The notes under the pieces are model-generated. The model was not told the origin of the DNA. It saw only the letters and a program-made list of their open reading frames with translations, and searched no databases. The translations under genes and the position numbers were made by a program. From Astragalus membranaceus (lineage: Eukaryota; Streptophyta; Magnoliopsida; Fabales; Fabaceae), in contig CM076854.1 in the NCBI GenBank assembly GCA_039519185.1, positions 73,279,948-73,343,947 on the forward strand: a stretch of 64,000 nt of DNA, given 5' to 3'. Positions 10,228 through 21,424 of the stretch are shown piece after piece. Position 1 is the stretch's first letter; each line of letters starts with the position of its first letter.

Positions 10228-10924
10228 CCCTTTCATTTTCCACACATCACAACTTTTTTTTTGCTCAGTCATTCTCTCACTTGAAATCAACATAATTCTC
10301 CTCCTCTCCTCCCTCACTCATCAGGCCGTAGCCCCCCCCCCCCCCCCTCACTCTCCTCTCTTCCATTTTTTTGTTTCCATCACCCAAACACCACCAAATC
10401 ACTTCAAATCCACTCCTCCTTCATAGATCTTCCTCCTTTCACCATCCATTTCATATCCTCCTCATCAAGCACTTGGGTATTCGGGAATTTGCGTGGGGTT
10501 CTTGGACCATTTCTTGAAGACTTTAGTTGATTTGGTTACTTGTTCTTCATTTCCTACTTCTATTAGCTTGGATCCAAGGTAAATCCCTAAAACTCTTGCA
10601 TCATCTCTCACATTTTTGCATTAAAACCCATTTTTCTTTTCATCACATTTTTGCATCTTCATCTTTAAAATGTAGTTGTTGTTGTTGTTGGGGGGAGAGT
10701 TGGCATCTCACCCTTGAATAAATTGTGTTTTTGTGATTTTCATCTTGTTCCTTGCATTTAGTGAAGGTAAATGATGTTTTAAGCCTTATATATGTTTCGC
10801 ACCCCTTGGTCTTGACATGATTTTATTGTTCCTCTTGACTTGTTGATGTTTAATACTTATTATTAGCATTTGCTTTTGTTGTTAAATGTCTATTTTCACC
10901 GTTTTTACTTGCAAATGTTTGTTA

Positions 10925-11525
10925 TGTTGATGATCTAGCAAGTTGATTCTCACTAGTGCCTAGTGCACTTTTCTACAAGTGAGAAGATTGCAAGATGTGA
11001 TTCAACTTTGTTTATGTGTCCTTTTATTTAGTCCTATTTTAATGTGCTTGTAAATAATTTGTTGATGATCTAGCAAGTTGATTCTCACTAGTGCCTAGTG
11101 CACTTTTCTTCAAGTGAGAAGATTGCTAGATGTGATTCAACTTTGTTTATGTGTCCTTTTATTTAGTCCTATTTTAATGTGCTTGCAAATAATTTGTTGA
11201 TGATCTAGCAAGTTGATTCTCACTAGTGCCTAGTGCACTTTTCTTCAAGTGAGAAGATTGCTATATGTGATTCAACTTTGTTTATGCGTTCTTTTATTTA
11301 GTCCTATTGTTAATTTGTTGATGATCTAGCAAGTTGATTCCCACTAGTGCCTAGTGCACTTTTCTTCAAGTGAGAAGATTGCTAGATGTGATTCAACTTT
11401 GTTTATGTGTCCTCTTATCTAGTCTTATTTTAATGTGCTTATTGTTAATTTGTTGATGATCTAGCAACTTGATCCTCACTTGTGCTTAGAGCACTATGAT
11501 TTAAGTGAGGGGATTGCTAGGTGTG
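10925..11525 (+). repeat. About 135 bp tandem repeat, five units, in the solo Ogre-type LTR
   Basis: Units start near 10927, 11060, 11195, 11318 and 11451 with 'gttgatgatctagcaagttga'. Each contains 'actagtgcctagtgcacttt' and an inverted 'aagtgagaagattgc' partner, then 'gattcaactttgtttatg'. The last unit is the most diverged. The array is absent from the Ogre LTRs at 14067 and 28623. Confidence 0.9.
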
Positions 11526-13656
11526 ATTCAACCCTAAGTGATGAGGATTACTACAAGTGACTCAACTTGCTTTTAATTTTCAATGAATAAATGCAAGTTT
11601 ATGCTTATGTCGAATTGAGAATGCTGATTTTTGGGGCTTGAAAATGTGATGTTTTGGGTTATTAATTTGTTCAATTGATTGATGATTGGTGAGATGAATC
11701 AACATGTGTTTTCTAGCACCATTTTAAATGTTGAGGATCACTTGAAAGTGATTCAACTTTTACCTATGCTTTAATGTTAATTTGGTAAAGTGACTAGACA
11801 CTTATGCATTGAGCATTGTTAACAAGTGTCAAGGATTACCAAATACTTTTAACTTGTGTCTAATGCCTAAAATCCGAACCAAGCTTTTGCAATGTTTCCT
11901 TAAGTGCCTTTCTTGGCAACTTATTTGGCTGTTTTTGATCTCATATATTCATGCCATTAATTGTTGTTGACTCAATGTCGTTCTTGTGTACAATTGTTGT
12001 AAATGGAAATGCTTATGCTTGTGTTCCCATTATTGATTACTTTGCTTGCAAATTGGTAAGTATTGCATTTTGGTTTTGACTTGAAAGTTGATTGAAGATT
12101 CTACTTTCTTTTCTTTTGTGGCCAAAGCCACCCTCGAACTCTCTTCCTCTCCCCTCTAATCAATCCTTTTTCAAATGATATTCCAAAATCCAATGCTTCG
12201 CTAATTGTCTTCACAAATTAATCAATTTCTTTTTAGATCAATAATCACCCTTTTGAAAACTCATAAGGAGGCAAGTCGGACGTACGGCCGATGTTGTCTA
12301 GCGTCCTAAGATCGGAGTTGTACAACTCAAACATCTTGGGATACTTATTAGAATTAAAACCGGTAATTAATAACTTCAATCCTTTTCAAAAATGAGTGAG
12401 GAACCGATTCTGATGTACGTTCGACATTGGTTAGAGTCCTAGGATTAGCGAGTTGTACAGCTCGTGCGAGCCTAAGATATTTGCTCGAACAAAAACTACC
12501 AATCTCACAGCAAATCTTTTTTTTTCAAGTAACTCAAATCACTTTTCGATAAGTAGGGGGCACGTCTCCTGTACGGGCGGGGATGTCTATGTTTTAGGGT
12601 TAGTGGACTGTACAGTTCAGACCCGAGAACCCTTGCAATAAAAGACACTAACGCACCCAAAGTTTCTCGACCCAGGAGAACTACGTAGCTTTGATTTCCT
12701 CATTGCATCTGAGGATACGTAGGAGCGGGCCACGTCCCGTCGAGCACCCTTTTCAAAAAAAATACCAAAAAAATCTTTCTTTTCCACGTTTTCTTTCCAA
12801 ACGCTTTTCTCAAATAAAAAAAAGAAAAAACGAAAAGAAATAGAACATCGTTTCAAATCAAACTTTGTCGAAACCACACATCAAATTAATGGTTCCCTTT
12901 CGGTAGAAAGGAGATGCGGGGTGCTTATACCTTCCCCGTGTCTAACCGACCCCCGAACCTACATCTCCTGATTTCGAAAAGACCACCCGCCTTGTATAAA
13001 AGGACGTTTTTTCAATGTTTTCGTCTAAAAACTAAAATATTGATGGCGGCTTCATTTATCTTCCACGTTGTACATCGAGAAATCCCAACCGGATTTTTCG
13101 GGGTGCAACACACCAATCAACATAGCATCACCAATTTAAATTCAACGTCATACGTAACATGAAACAACACCACAATTCAATCAACAACATCAAAATCAAG
13201 CAATTAACTATTCCTAAAACCTAACTCATATGATTGCTAATCTTATAGGTTATTATGAATAAAAGAGAGCCCCCTAACCTTTGGTAATTGAAGAATTCAC
13301 AAAGCTCCTAGCAATTCACCAAAATCACCAACAATCCAAGCTCTCCTCTTTCCCTTAGGCTCCACGCGAAACCCCCTCCCTTGCCCTAGCACCGCCGCGC
13401 CTCTTCTCTCTCACTCTTCTCACTTTCTAATTTTTTTTGATTTTGCACAAGTGAGGACTTCTCCTAAGACTCCTATAATTTTACTAACTTAACTTGGGCC
13501 ACTTAACGGTAACGGGCCTTATTTACACTCCCATAATTACTTAAACATCTCCTGAAACAAAATAAAACTCTAAATTAATTTAATTTTCTTAAAAAAATAT
13601 TATAAGCCTCAAATAACTTAATTAAATAATTAATTAAATTATTTTGGGGCGTTACA

Positions 13657-14066
13657 ATGTGCCAACTCCTGAGGATCACAACAGGGTGTATTTCCGGTTT
13701 CTGAAGATGAAACCCCCAACCTTCAAAGGAGGATCCGACGCAATGAAGGCCCATTTCTGGGTAGATGCCATGGAACGGATCTTTGATACTTTGCAATGCA
13801 ATGAAGAAGAGAAAGTGATTTGTGCTGCTAACACTCTGGATGAGGATGCTCACACCTGGTGGGTTAACGCTCGTAGAATGCTACAAACTCAAGGAACTCC
13901 TCTTGAGTGGAATAATTTCAAGGAATTATTTTTGAGTCATTATTTTCCCGACTCTCAAAGACTTGCGAAACAGATGGAATTTCTGAATCTGAAACAGGGA
14001 GAGATGACAGTTGGGGAATATGCTGCAAAATTTGAGAGGTTGTCACAATTCTATGAATTGGGAGCC
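13657..14066 (+). pseudogene. Tekay-1 gag, capsid part
   Basis: The frame continues the gag frame that stops at 7554. The first codons after the solo LTR fit directly onto it (the Asn-Val before and after the break is the duplicated target). The segment of 136 codons contains the retrotransposon gag core: FRFLKMKPPTFKGG near the start, then WVDAMERIF, HTWWVNARRML, WNNFKELFLSHYFP and GEYAAKFERLSQFYELG. It is cut at 14066 by the Ogre insertion, and the zinc knuckle and pol must lie beyond the right edge. No stop or frameshift is seen in the piece, so the gene was intact or nearly so when first interrupted. Confidence 0.85.
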
Positions 14067-15069
14067 TGTCATACCCCAATTTTGTCCGTCTAAGTCAAAA
14101 ATATTTTTCTTAATTTTTAGGAATTTCAGAAAATAAAATAGTGCATATTTTTGCATTTTCAGGCATTTAAATAAAAGCAAATTAATTATTTTTGGACCAA
14201 GACCAAGTCAAGGATGTGGCATACATGTTACTCTACCAAGGGTAATTTTTGGAAAGAAAGTCCTAGTCCAAAATAATTAAAAATGTATTTTTCCTATTTT
14301 TAGTGCATAAAAAATAAAAAAAGACTATTAAATATTCCTCAATTATTAAATGACAATTTTTATTGTCATGAGTTATTAGAAGGATATTTTATGGTGCCCA
14401 AAAAAATATGTGACACATTTCCAATAGGTGCACCATTATTCACATGCCCAAAAATTCAAAACTCAAAAGAAGGAAGTGTCTTCAAATAAGACAAAAGACC
14501 AAAAACAAGTTTTTTTTTCTCTCTCCCCCCCCCCCACAATTTCGAAATCCTCTCTCTTTCTCTCCCCCTCACAATTTCGAAATTCCTTCTCTCTCTCTCT
14601 CCCTCTCACAAAATTCTTCCACACTCTTCTATTGTACTATTATTCCTTATCTTGAAGGAATATGCCTTGTACCATCCTTAAACCTTCTCCTTTGGTGCAT
14701 ATCACCAATTCTCACTCACTCTCATGAAGATTCATGCCCTCTTTGGTAAATTACCTCACTCACTTACACTAACCTCTTCATAAGAAAACACAAATTTTCC
14801 TCTTTGAGAACAATCCATCTCAATAATACCCCTAACCCTACCACACATGAGAATTCCATTCCCAAAATAAATAAAAGTTCATTTTTTTTCTTCTTTTATT
14901 TTCTCTCCATGCGACACCTCTCCCTCTCCCATACTCTCACCTTTTGTGTTTTCTCAATACCCTCAATCCAAGTGACCTTTAATCCTAACCCTCCATTTAA
15001 ATTTAAAACTCAATCCTAGAGCACTTAGTAAGGCCAATGACCCAATTGCCCCTGAACCTAAAATAACTC

Positions 15070-15077
15070 TATAAATA
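15070..15077 (+). promoter_or_regulatory. Putative TATA box, Ogre 5' LTR
   Basis: TATAAATA about 1 kb into the LTR is followed by a C/T-rich leader. It is conserved in the 3' LTR (29639-29646) and in the solo LTR (10220-10227). Confidence 0.65.
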
Positions 15078-17124
15078 CTCCCTCAATCCCACACCTAAGG
15101 ATCCTTTGGCCTCTCATTCTCCTACACTAAAACCCTAGCACACCAAAAACACCTCCTCTCCCTCTCCTTCCTCACCCCAAAACCGAACCCTCTACCCCCA
15201 ATTCCTCCTTCATCCTTCAATCTTTCACCATCAAATCTTCTATTTCTTGTTAGATCATCATCATTCCTTCCATTCTCTTCAAGGTTGCATCATCAAATTG
15301 CTAAGAGCTAGCAATCTTTGTGTTCATATCACCTCCTTCTTCATTTCTTTGTGATTTTGAGGTAAGCCTTGAAACCTTGCATCTCATATTTAGTTTTTCT
15401 TGAATAATCTCTCTTCTACTCCCAACTCCTTCTTGATTGCTTGTTGTTGTCGCCTTGAGGATCCGTTTCAAACATTTTGACAAGGACTTAGGGAGCCTTG
15501 GGTGTTTGAGATGGGTCCTTGGCCTTGAAGGAGTTGTTCTTCTACTTGATTAATTTCCCTTGCATTTTTACATATTTTTCACTAAAGTTCATGAAATAAA
15601 ACATAATTTTCTTTCAAAAAAGGTTTCGGCTAGGTAGTGTTTTTAGTGGTTCATGCATTTCTTTGTTCATTTATGGTGTTTAAGTTAAATAAAAAAGTGG
15701 ATCTAGCCAACTATGTTTTTAAGTTCATAGGTAGAAATTAGGGTTTTTATTGTTCTTGCATTTCCTTTGATTTTGAGTTGAAATAAATGATGGAATGACA
15801 ATTGTTTGAGCATCAAATGTATGGGTAGATCCAAGGGTTTATGTTCATATGCTCATTGATGTGATTTGGTTGCAAGAACATGATGAAATTTGTGCTTGAG
15901 TTTTCCTTGCTATGCGTTCGGCCATAAGGCCTATTTTTGCCCTCTTTGATTGCTTGAAAATTGTCATTTTGATTGTGTTTGGGCAAGTGCAAGTTATGCA
16001 ATTGTGTTTGTTTACTTTTTACCATTTCATTAACTTTTTACCAAAAGACATAAAAATATTTTACCACTTTGGTTTTTACCTATTCATTAACTATTCACCT
16101 AAAACATAAAAAGATTTTACCATTTTACTTTTACCTCTTCATTTAGTTTTTACTAAGAGTTTTTACCTCATTCATTGAAACATTTTTACCTTCATTCATC
16201 AAAACATTTTTACTACATCCTTACTCTAACTTTTTACTACTTCTTACCAAAACATTTTTAAGCTTTGAATTTCATTTATTTACATCATCCATGCAACACA
16301 CTCTCATGCTTGCACACTAATACTTGCATACTCCCATATACTCGCATGTTCATGCATTCTTATATGCTTATGCATCTTGCATTCTTTTATTCTATCACAT
16401 GTTTATGCATCCTTGTATGCCATACATACATTCATAAATAAGTATGTTATACATTCAATAGTGTTATGTCTTGCATTCATTCTTAAATGTTCATGCATTC
16501 ATTAATATCATGTCTTGCATTCAATAATCGAATGTTCATGCATTCATACCATGTCAATTACTTCAAAAATCAAACAAAATTGCATTCAATAATGCTCATT
16601 CATTCCTTGTATGCTCATGCATCATCACCCAACCGTGCATTCATATCCACATGCTTACTCATTTAAACTAAGAATATCCTATGCTTATGATCAATTGCAT
16701 TCTTTTGTTCATGATGCCATTTAAATGTCTTGACTTAATTGTGTGCCATCCTTTCTACATGTATGACCTCCTAATGAAGACGTAAGCCTACTTGCTTGTT
16801 GTAGCATAGAGTCATTAGGGTAAATACACTCCTTTTGAGATTGTTGCCCGTTCCGTAGCAATTCTCACCCACACAACACAATTGCTTTGAGAACTTTGTT
16901 TTGCATCTTTGATAATTGAATCCCTTGATTGTATTGGCATGCTTAATCTTGGTTGATGAATAATATGTTCATGATTGCTTGATTGTTGAAGTATGAGTCT
17001 TGTTCATTCATTTGCATTTGGTTATGGATTTAGAATTGATTTGAAGTGTTCTACTTTTTTTTTTCTAAAACCTCTTTCCTAGATTCATTAATAAAAGAAA
17101 ATCCTTTTATTTTCAAACAAGAAT

Positions 17125-17405
17125 AAAATAAATTGTCATTGACGACCAATCGCGCCGTTGCCGTTTAGGTTGTTAATGATGATTTTGTTTTCAAAAGAGT
17201 TAGTAGTGAGGCCATTCTAACCGTTGTTGTTCGGTCTTCACAAAAGCTCAACCCTATTTTCGAAAACTTATTCCTCAAAAGTAAAATCAATTGTCACTGA
17301 TGACCAATCGCGCCGTTGCCGTTTAGGTCATTAATGATGATTTCATTTTCAAAGAGTTAGTAGTGAGGCCATTCTAACCGTTGTTGTTCGGTCTTCACAA
17401 ACGCT
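17125..17405 (+). repeat. Tandem duplication of about 153 bp in Ogre 5' LTR
   Basis: Two copies start near 17132 and 17286 with 'aattgtca.tga.gaccaatcgcg' and run through 'ccattctaaccgttgttgtt' to 'cggtcttcacaaa'. They differ at about ten positions. Confidence 0.8.
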
Positions 17406-17908
17406 CACCCAATTGCGAAAAACCCCTTTAGCCGTTTTCAAAACCAAAAACCGAGAACTACGTAGCTTTGAATTCTCCATCGCACCGGGAGATACGTATG
17501 AGCGGGGTCCTGTCCCGTCAAGCACACTCTTAAAAAAATCTTTGTTTTGTCCTGATTTTCAAAGATAACCAAAAATATTCTTCTTTCCTCCTGTTTTCAA
17601 TAAAACAAATCTTAAAGAAAAGAAAAGAAAATAAGTAGAATAAATTGCTTTCAACTCGAACTTTTGTCTAAACCACACATCAAGTTAATGGTTACCTTTC
17701 GGTAGAAAGGAGGTGCGGGGTGCTAATACCTTCCCCGTACCTAACCGACCCCCGAACCTACATCTCTACGTTTTCAAAGGACCATCCGCCTTTTCAAGGA
17801 CTTTTTTTCAATGTTTTGGTCTTAAAATAAAAATATTGGTGGCGGCTCCAAACTTCTTCCGCGTTGTCAAACGAAAAGTCCCAAACCGGATTTTTCGGGC
17901 GCAACAGC

Positions 17909-17928
17909 TGGCGACTCCACTGGGGACC
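17909..17928 (+). promoter_or_regulatory. Ogre primer binding site (tRNA-Arg type)
   Basis: TGGCGACTCCACTGGGGACC starts two bases after the LTR. This is the site reported for Ogre elements and is complementary to the 3' end of a tRNA-Arg. Confidence 0.9.
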
Positions 17929-19050
17929 ATTTTTTTTTAAAAAAATAAGACGAGGGTCAAGCCTAGTTAACTTGATGTGTGGTTTAAAATTATTTGAGTT
18001 GAAAGCTTTGTTCTACTCCTTTTCTATTTGTTCACAATGCCGTGTTCATGCATTCCTCAATTCCCATGTCCCCTATTCTCTGCTCCCTTTCTTAAGGTAA
18101 AAACATGCATTTCTTCCCATTCTATTATGATCCCTTCTTCTCCGCTCCCTTTCTTGAGGTAAGCAGTGCATATGACTGTTGCTAAAACCTAGGTTGGATT
18201 ATTGGTATTGTGATATTGAACCCTAGGGTAGACAACATGTTATTGCGTGCTATTGTTTGGACTGTTCTGGGTTTTCCTTCGCAGGTGGGGATATATGTGG
18301 GTAGTTCTAGGCGGTATGTCCTCACTACACACACTCACACCTTATGCTTACTATGCTTTGAGAGGGGCCCAAAACCCAAGGTCTGGAAAAACTTAGGAGA
18401 GTGGAAACGAGTAGTGACTGGCAATTGGACCGTTGTCCTTCTGACTCTCACGAAAGTTTCAGCCAGAGTATGCTTTTTCATGAGGCCTCACACCAGATGG
18501 CGTTCCATCGTTGTGGGTGCTATTGTGAGAAAGAATTAGCTCTGGTAACCTGGTGAGGAATTGACTAGAACCCACATGGGAGGAACATTGGAGTTGTCCT
18601 AGAACTTAAGTCCCCACCTTCGTAGGACACAAGGGGCATACCAAATTGTGTGTTGCATTGTAATCTAGGCATGTTTTCAAAAAAAAGAGAAGGGAATTTT
18701 TCCAAAGAAATAAAAAAAGAAAGTAGAGAAAGAGCTGCCGTTGTAGCCTTTCTTTTGTCGGTCTGTACGAGGCAGTATGTGGTCCACTTTATTTTCAAAA
18801 AAAGAGAGAGAAAGAGTTGCCGTTGAAACCACGTACGGCCCGCATTTTTCAAAAAAAAAAAAATTTAAACTAATGCCAATAAAGATTTTGCCCTAATCTG
18901 CCCATGCATAAAATATCATCATCATTTTACATGCATCCTCGCATTGCATCCAACATAAGATTTTACAGTTCATGCATGCATCCTTGCATTTCATCAAAGT
19001 TTGTTTGCCGAGAATCCCAAAGTGACAAAGAATCTTGCCATAGGTACAGT
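17929..19050 (+). other. Ogre 5' leader
   Basis: About 1.1 kb of noncoding sequence lies between the primer site and ORF1. A segment with 'aaagagagagaaagag.tgccgttg' occurs twice (near 18720-18745 and 18798-18826). C/A-rich words 'catgcatcctcgcattgcatc' and 'catgcatgcatccttgcattt' are also duplicated (18930-18990). No conserved ORF was seen. Confidence 0.6.
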
Positions 19051-21122
19051 ATGGAATCAAGAAGTGAGACAGTGCACCCCCCAGGTATCCGGTCGTAAGT
19101 AAGGGTGATGTTGCCAGTTTGAAAAAATGTGTTGACCTGATGGGACCTATTGAAAGAGGATCATTTGACAGCACTTACGGGAACCTCCGGACGCTGTTGA
19201 CGCTAGAGGTACAGACTGAAGCAATCGTGGCTCTGAGTAGATTTTATGACTCCGGGATCAGATGCTTTCTCTTCAGAAATTTCCAATTGGCTCCCACGTT
19301 GGAAGAATACCATCAGATTTTGGGTTTCCCTCGGGCAGAAGCCGTTCCTTACCGGTATCAAGAGCAGTACTACACGGACGAGAAATTTGCTGCATTGTTG
19401 CAGATGAAGGTAGAGGACCTGAGGCTCCAGAAGCAGAGGAAGAACCTTGTGATGGGTTTCCCACAGGGTTATCTCGAGAGTCTGGTGGGTGTGCATGCCA
19501 AAAATAAAAACTGGGTTGTCTTCAAGAAAATCTTGGCACTGACAATCTTCGGAGTTGTCCTCTTTCCACAGATTGAGCGGTTCGTGGATGTGACTGTCAT
19601 CGACATCTTCTTAGCTTCCCAGAATGAGAAGAATCCGATAAATCCAATCCCTGCAATTCTTGCTGACACTTATTCAGCTTTCACTCATCACTGTGAACTG
19701 AAGAGGAAGAAAATCTCTTGCTCCTCTCACTTATTGTATGCCTGGCTTCTGATTCATGTCTGCACCAATCCAATACGAGTAGAGAAGTTGATTGATTATG
19801 CTATCACTTGTGAAGTGCGAATCATGAATATTCAGTAGTGGATTCAGTTTCTAGGAAGTCTAGATGAGCACTCGATTCGTTGGTATCTCTCATCTTGCTG
19901 GGAAGATAGGCCTGAGATAGTTTTCCGCTGTGGTGGTTTTCAAAATGTCCTACTGATGGGCACTAAGGGTTGCATCAACTACAATCCCTCTCTGACTCTG
20001 AGACAATTGGGATATCCTATGAGGAATTCGCCTACGGAAGAGATGATATCCCCGTTTTACATCTATGAGGGAGGTCAAAAAGATGCCAGTTTGACTAGAA
20101 AAGTTTTGCAAGCTTGGGGTATGGTGACTCGCTATGGGAAAGTAGAGATCTCTCAGAAGATTAAAGGAATCACCTTCTCTCGGTGGCTTGAAGAGAGGAT
20201 TCAGAGTGTTCAGCTACCATATCAGAAGTTATTGCAAAATGAGAGGGAGGTAATAGACTCTAGTACTCCCGTTGTGGAAGAGCTAGGTGATGTCAAGTTG
20301 GCTCTAATGAAAGCAGAGGAAGAAAAAAAATCCCTGCGAGCTGAGATAGAGAAGTTGACTCTGAACAACCAAAGATTGAAAGAAGATAATGCTTCCAAAT
20401 CTGCTGTCATTGAGGAGTTTGACAAGAAACTCAAAGAAGAAGAGAAGGAAAAGGTAGAAGCTCAAAAATATCTGCAAGCGACCAAAGAAGAAATCAAGAG
20501 ACAGAAGGCGAAAGGAAAAAGGGCAATTGAAGAAGTCGGTCAGTGGGGGGATCTGTATGAAAAAACAAAGATGGAAGAGAGGACTACGAGAAGTCTCCTC
20601 GCCAAGTCAAAATGAGAGTCCCACTTGCTACAAGCCGAGTGGGAAAGAAAATTGAGCAATGTTGTGCAAGAAAGAGATTCAGTGGAGAGCATCCTCAAAG
20701 AATATAAGCAAGCTCTAGGATACGAGCGAGAGAATTCTGATGAATTGAAAAGAAACCTTCGGCACATCAGTGATGCATACAGGCAGGTGGAAAATGAAAG
20801 TCGGTATTGGGAACACCGCTTTGTTGAACTGCTTGGCAGGATTGAAGAGCAGGCAGTCATCATAGAGCTGAAAGATGAAATTCAGCAGTGGAAGGTTAGA
20901 TTCTCTGAGCTTGCAGAATTGGCCAACCAAGCTCTCTCAGATGTGCCTAAGAAGCTAGGAAAGGCCGAAGATGAGATGTTTCCTTTCAACACTCCGCCAG
21001 CAGTTTACAAATTTGTAGAGTTCTGCAGGGCCTTGGTTGAAGAAGTCAGAGAGAAAACTGGAAGAATCCCCACAGGCAGCAAGAGGAAGAGAACTGAAGT
21101 TTTCAAGGCTCTATGTAGTTGA
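19051..21122 (+). pseudogene. Ogre ORF1 (extra 5' ORF), broken
   Basis: Ogre elements carry an additional ORF before gag whose role is unknown. Here the likely start is ATG 19051 (MESRSETVHPPG...). The downstream frame (19119 on) is shifted relative to it, so a small indel lies near 19095. From there one frame runs to the TGA at 21120-21122 but is broken by TAG at 19836-19838 and TGA at 20613-20615. The N-terminal half (YGNLRTLL, EAIVALSRFYD, RCFLFRNFQLAPTLEEYHQI) resembles the plant domain annotated as DUF7745, usual for this ORF. The region from about 20230 to 20960 is rich in Glu/Lys heptads and looks like a coiled coil. Both stops can be explained by one C-to-T change each. Confidence 0.85.
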
Positions 21123-21424
21123 GCTTTTGTTTGTAATTTTCGTTTTATTGTACTTTCTCTTCCTTGAGGGACCTTTATTTCCATTTGAGTATTTTACTTT
21201 TTGAAATGTAAGACCTGAAGTACTTGTTTGAATTTGAATGTATGGGGCGTATTTGTTTCATTTGTTGATTCCACTCTTGTTATGTTCTAAACAAATCAAA
21301 ATTCACTGTTAAACCTATGGCAAGACATGGCACACTGTGGTTCACGGCATAAGACAAACTAAAACTAACACTCATCTGCATTGCACGCATTACATTCATT
21401 AATTTGCTCCTTCGCTTAATACAA

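Larger units (their letters stand above)
9232..13110 (+). mobile_element. Solo LTR of an Ogre-type element
   Basis: It begins TGTCATACCCCAATTTTGTC like the Ogre LTRs at 14067 and 28623. It ends with the same 3' segment as the Ogre 5' LTR ('atggttccctttcggtagaaagg', 'gcggggtgct.ataccttcccc', 'ccggatttttcgggg.gcaaca') at 13110. Flanks are CACCC (9227-9231) and CACCA (13111-13115), a 5 bp duplication with one mismatch. The length of 3879 bp is close to the 3840 bp of the Ogre 5' LTR. No primer site follows, so this is a solo LTR. The middle differs strongly from the other Ogre, so it is a different subfamily. Confidence 0.85.
7555..13656 (-). mobile_element. Solo LTR of a TGTAACACCC-type family, itself interrupted
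   Basis: It starts TGTAACACCCCC at 7555 and ends 'ggggcgttaca' at 13656. It is flanked by ATGTC (7550-7554) and ATGTG (13657-13661), a 5 bp target duplication with one mismatch. Without the internal Ogre-type LTR (9232-13110) it is 2223 bp. No primer site, polypurine tract or coding sequence is found, so it is a solo LTR left by recombination between two LTRs. Minus orientation is inferred from the position of the 'gcagcggaaa' block and the pyrimidine-rich leader-like segment at 13330-13430, compared with minus-strand Tekay-2. It sits inside gag of Tekay-1. Confidence 0.75.
14067..17906 (+). repeat. Ogre 5' LTR
   Basis: It runs from TGTCATACCCC to GGGCGCAACA, 3840 bp. It shares its first 1.43 kb with the 3' LTR at 28623-30070, with about 24 substitutions plus a few indels by eye (about 1.7%). 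It ends two bases before the primer site. Confidence 0.9.

Noticed and set aside
10925..11525. CRISPR-like array
   Set aside because: Unit length of about 135 bp, no constant short repeat with unique spacers, and a plant LTR context.
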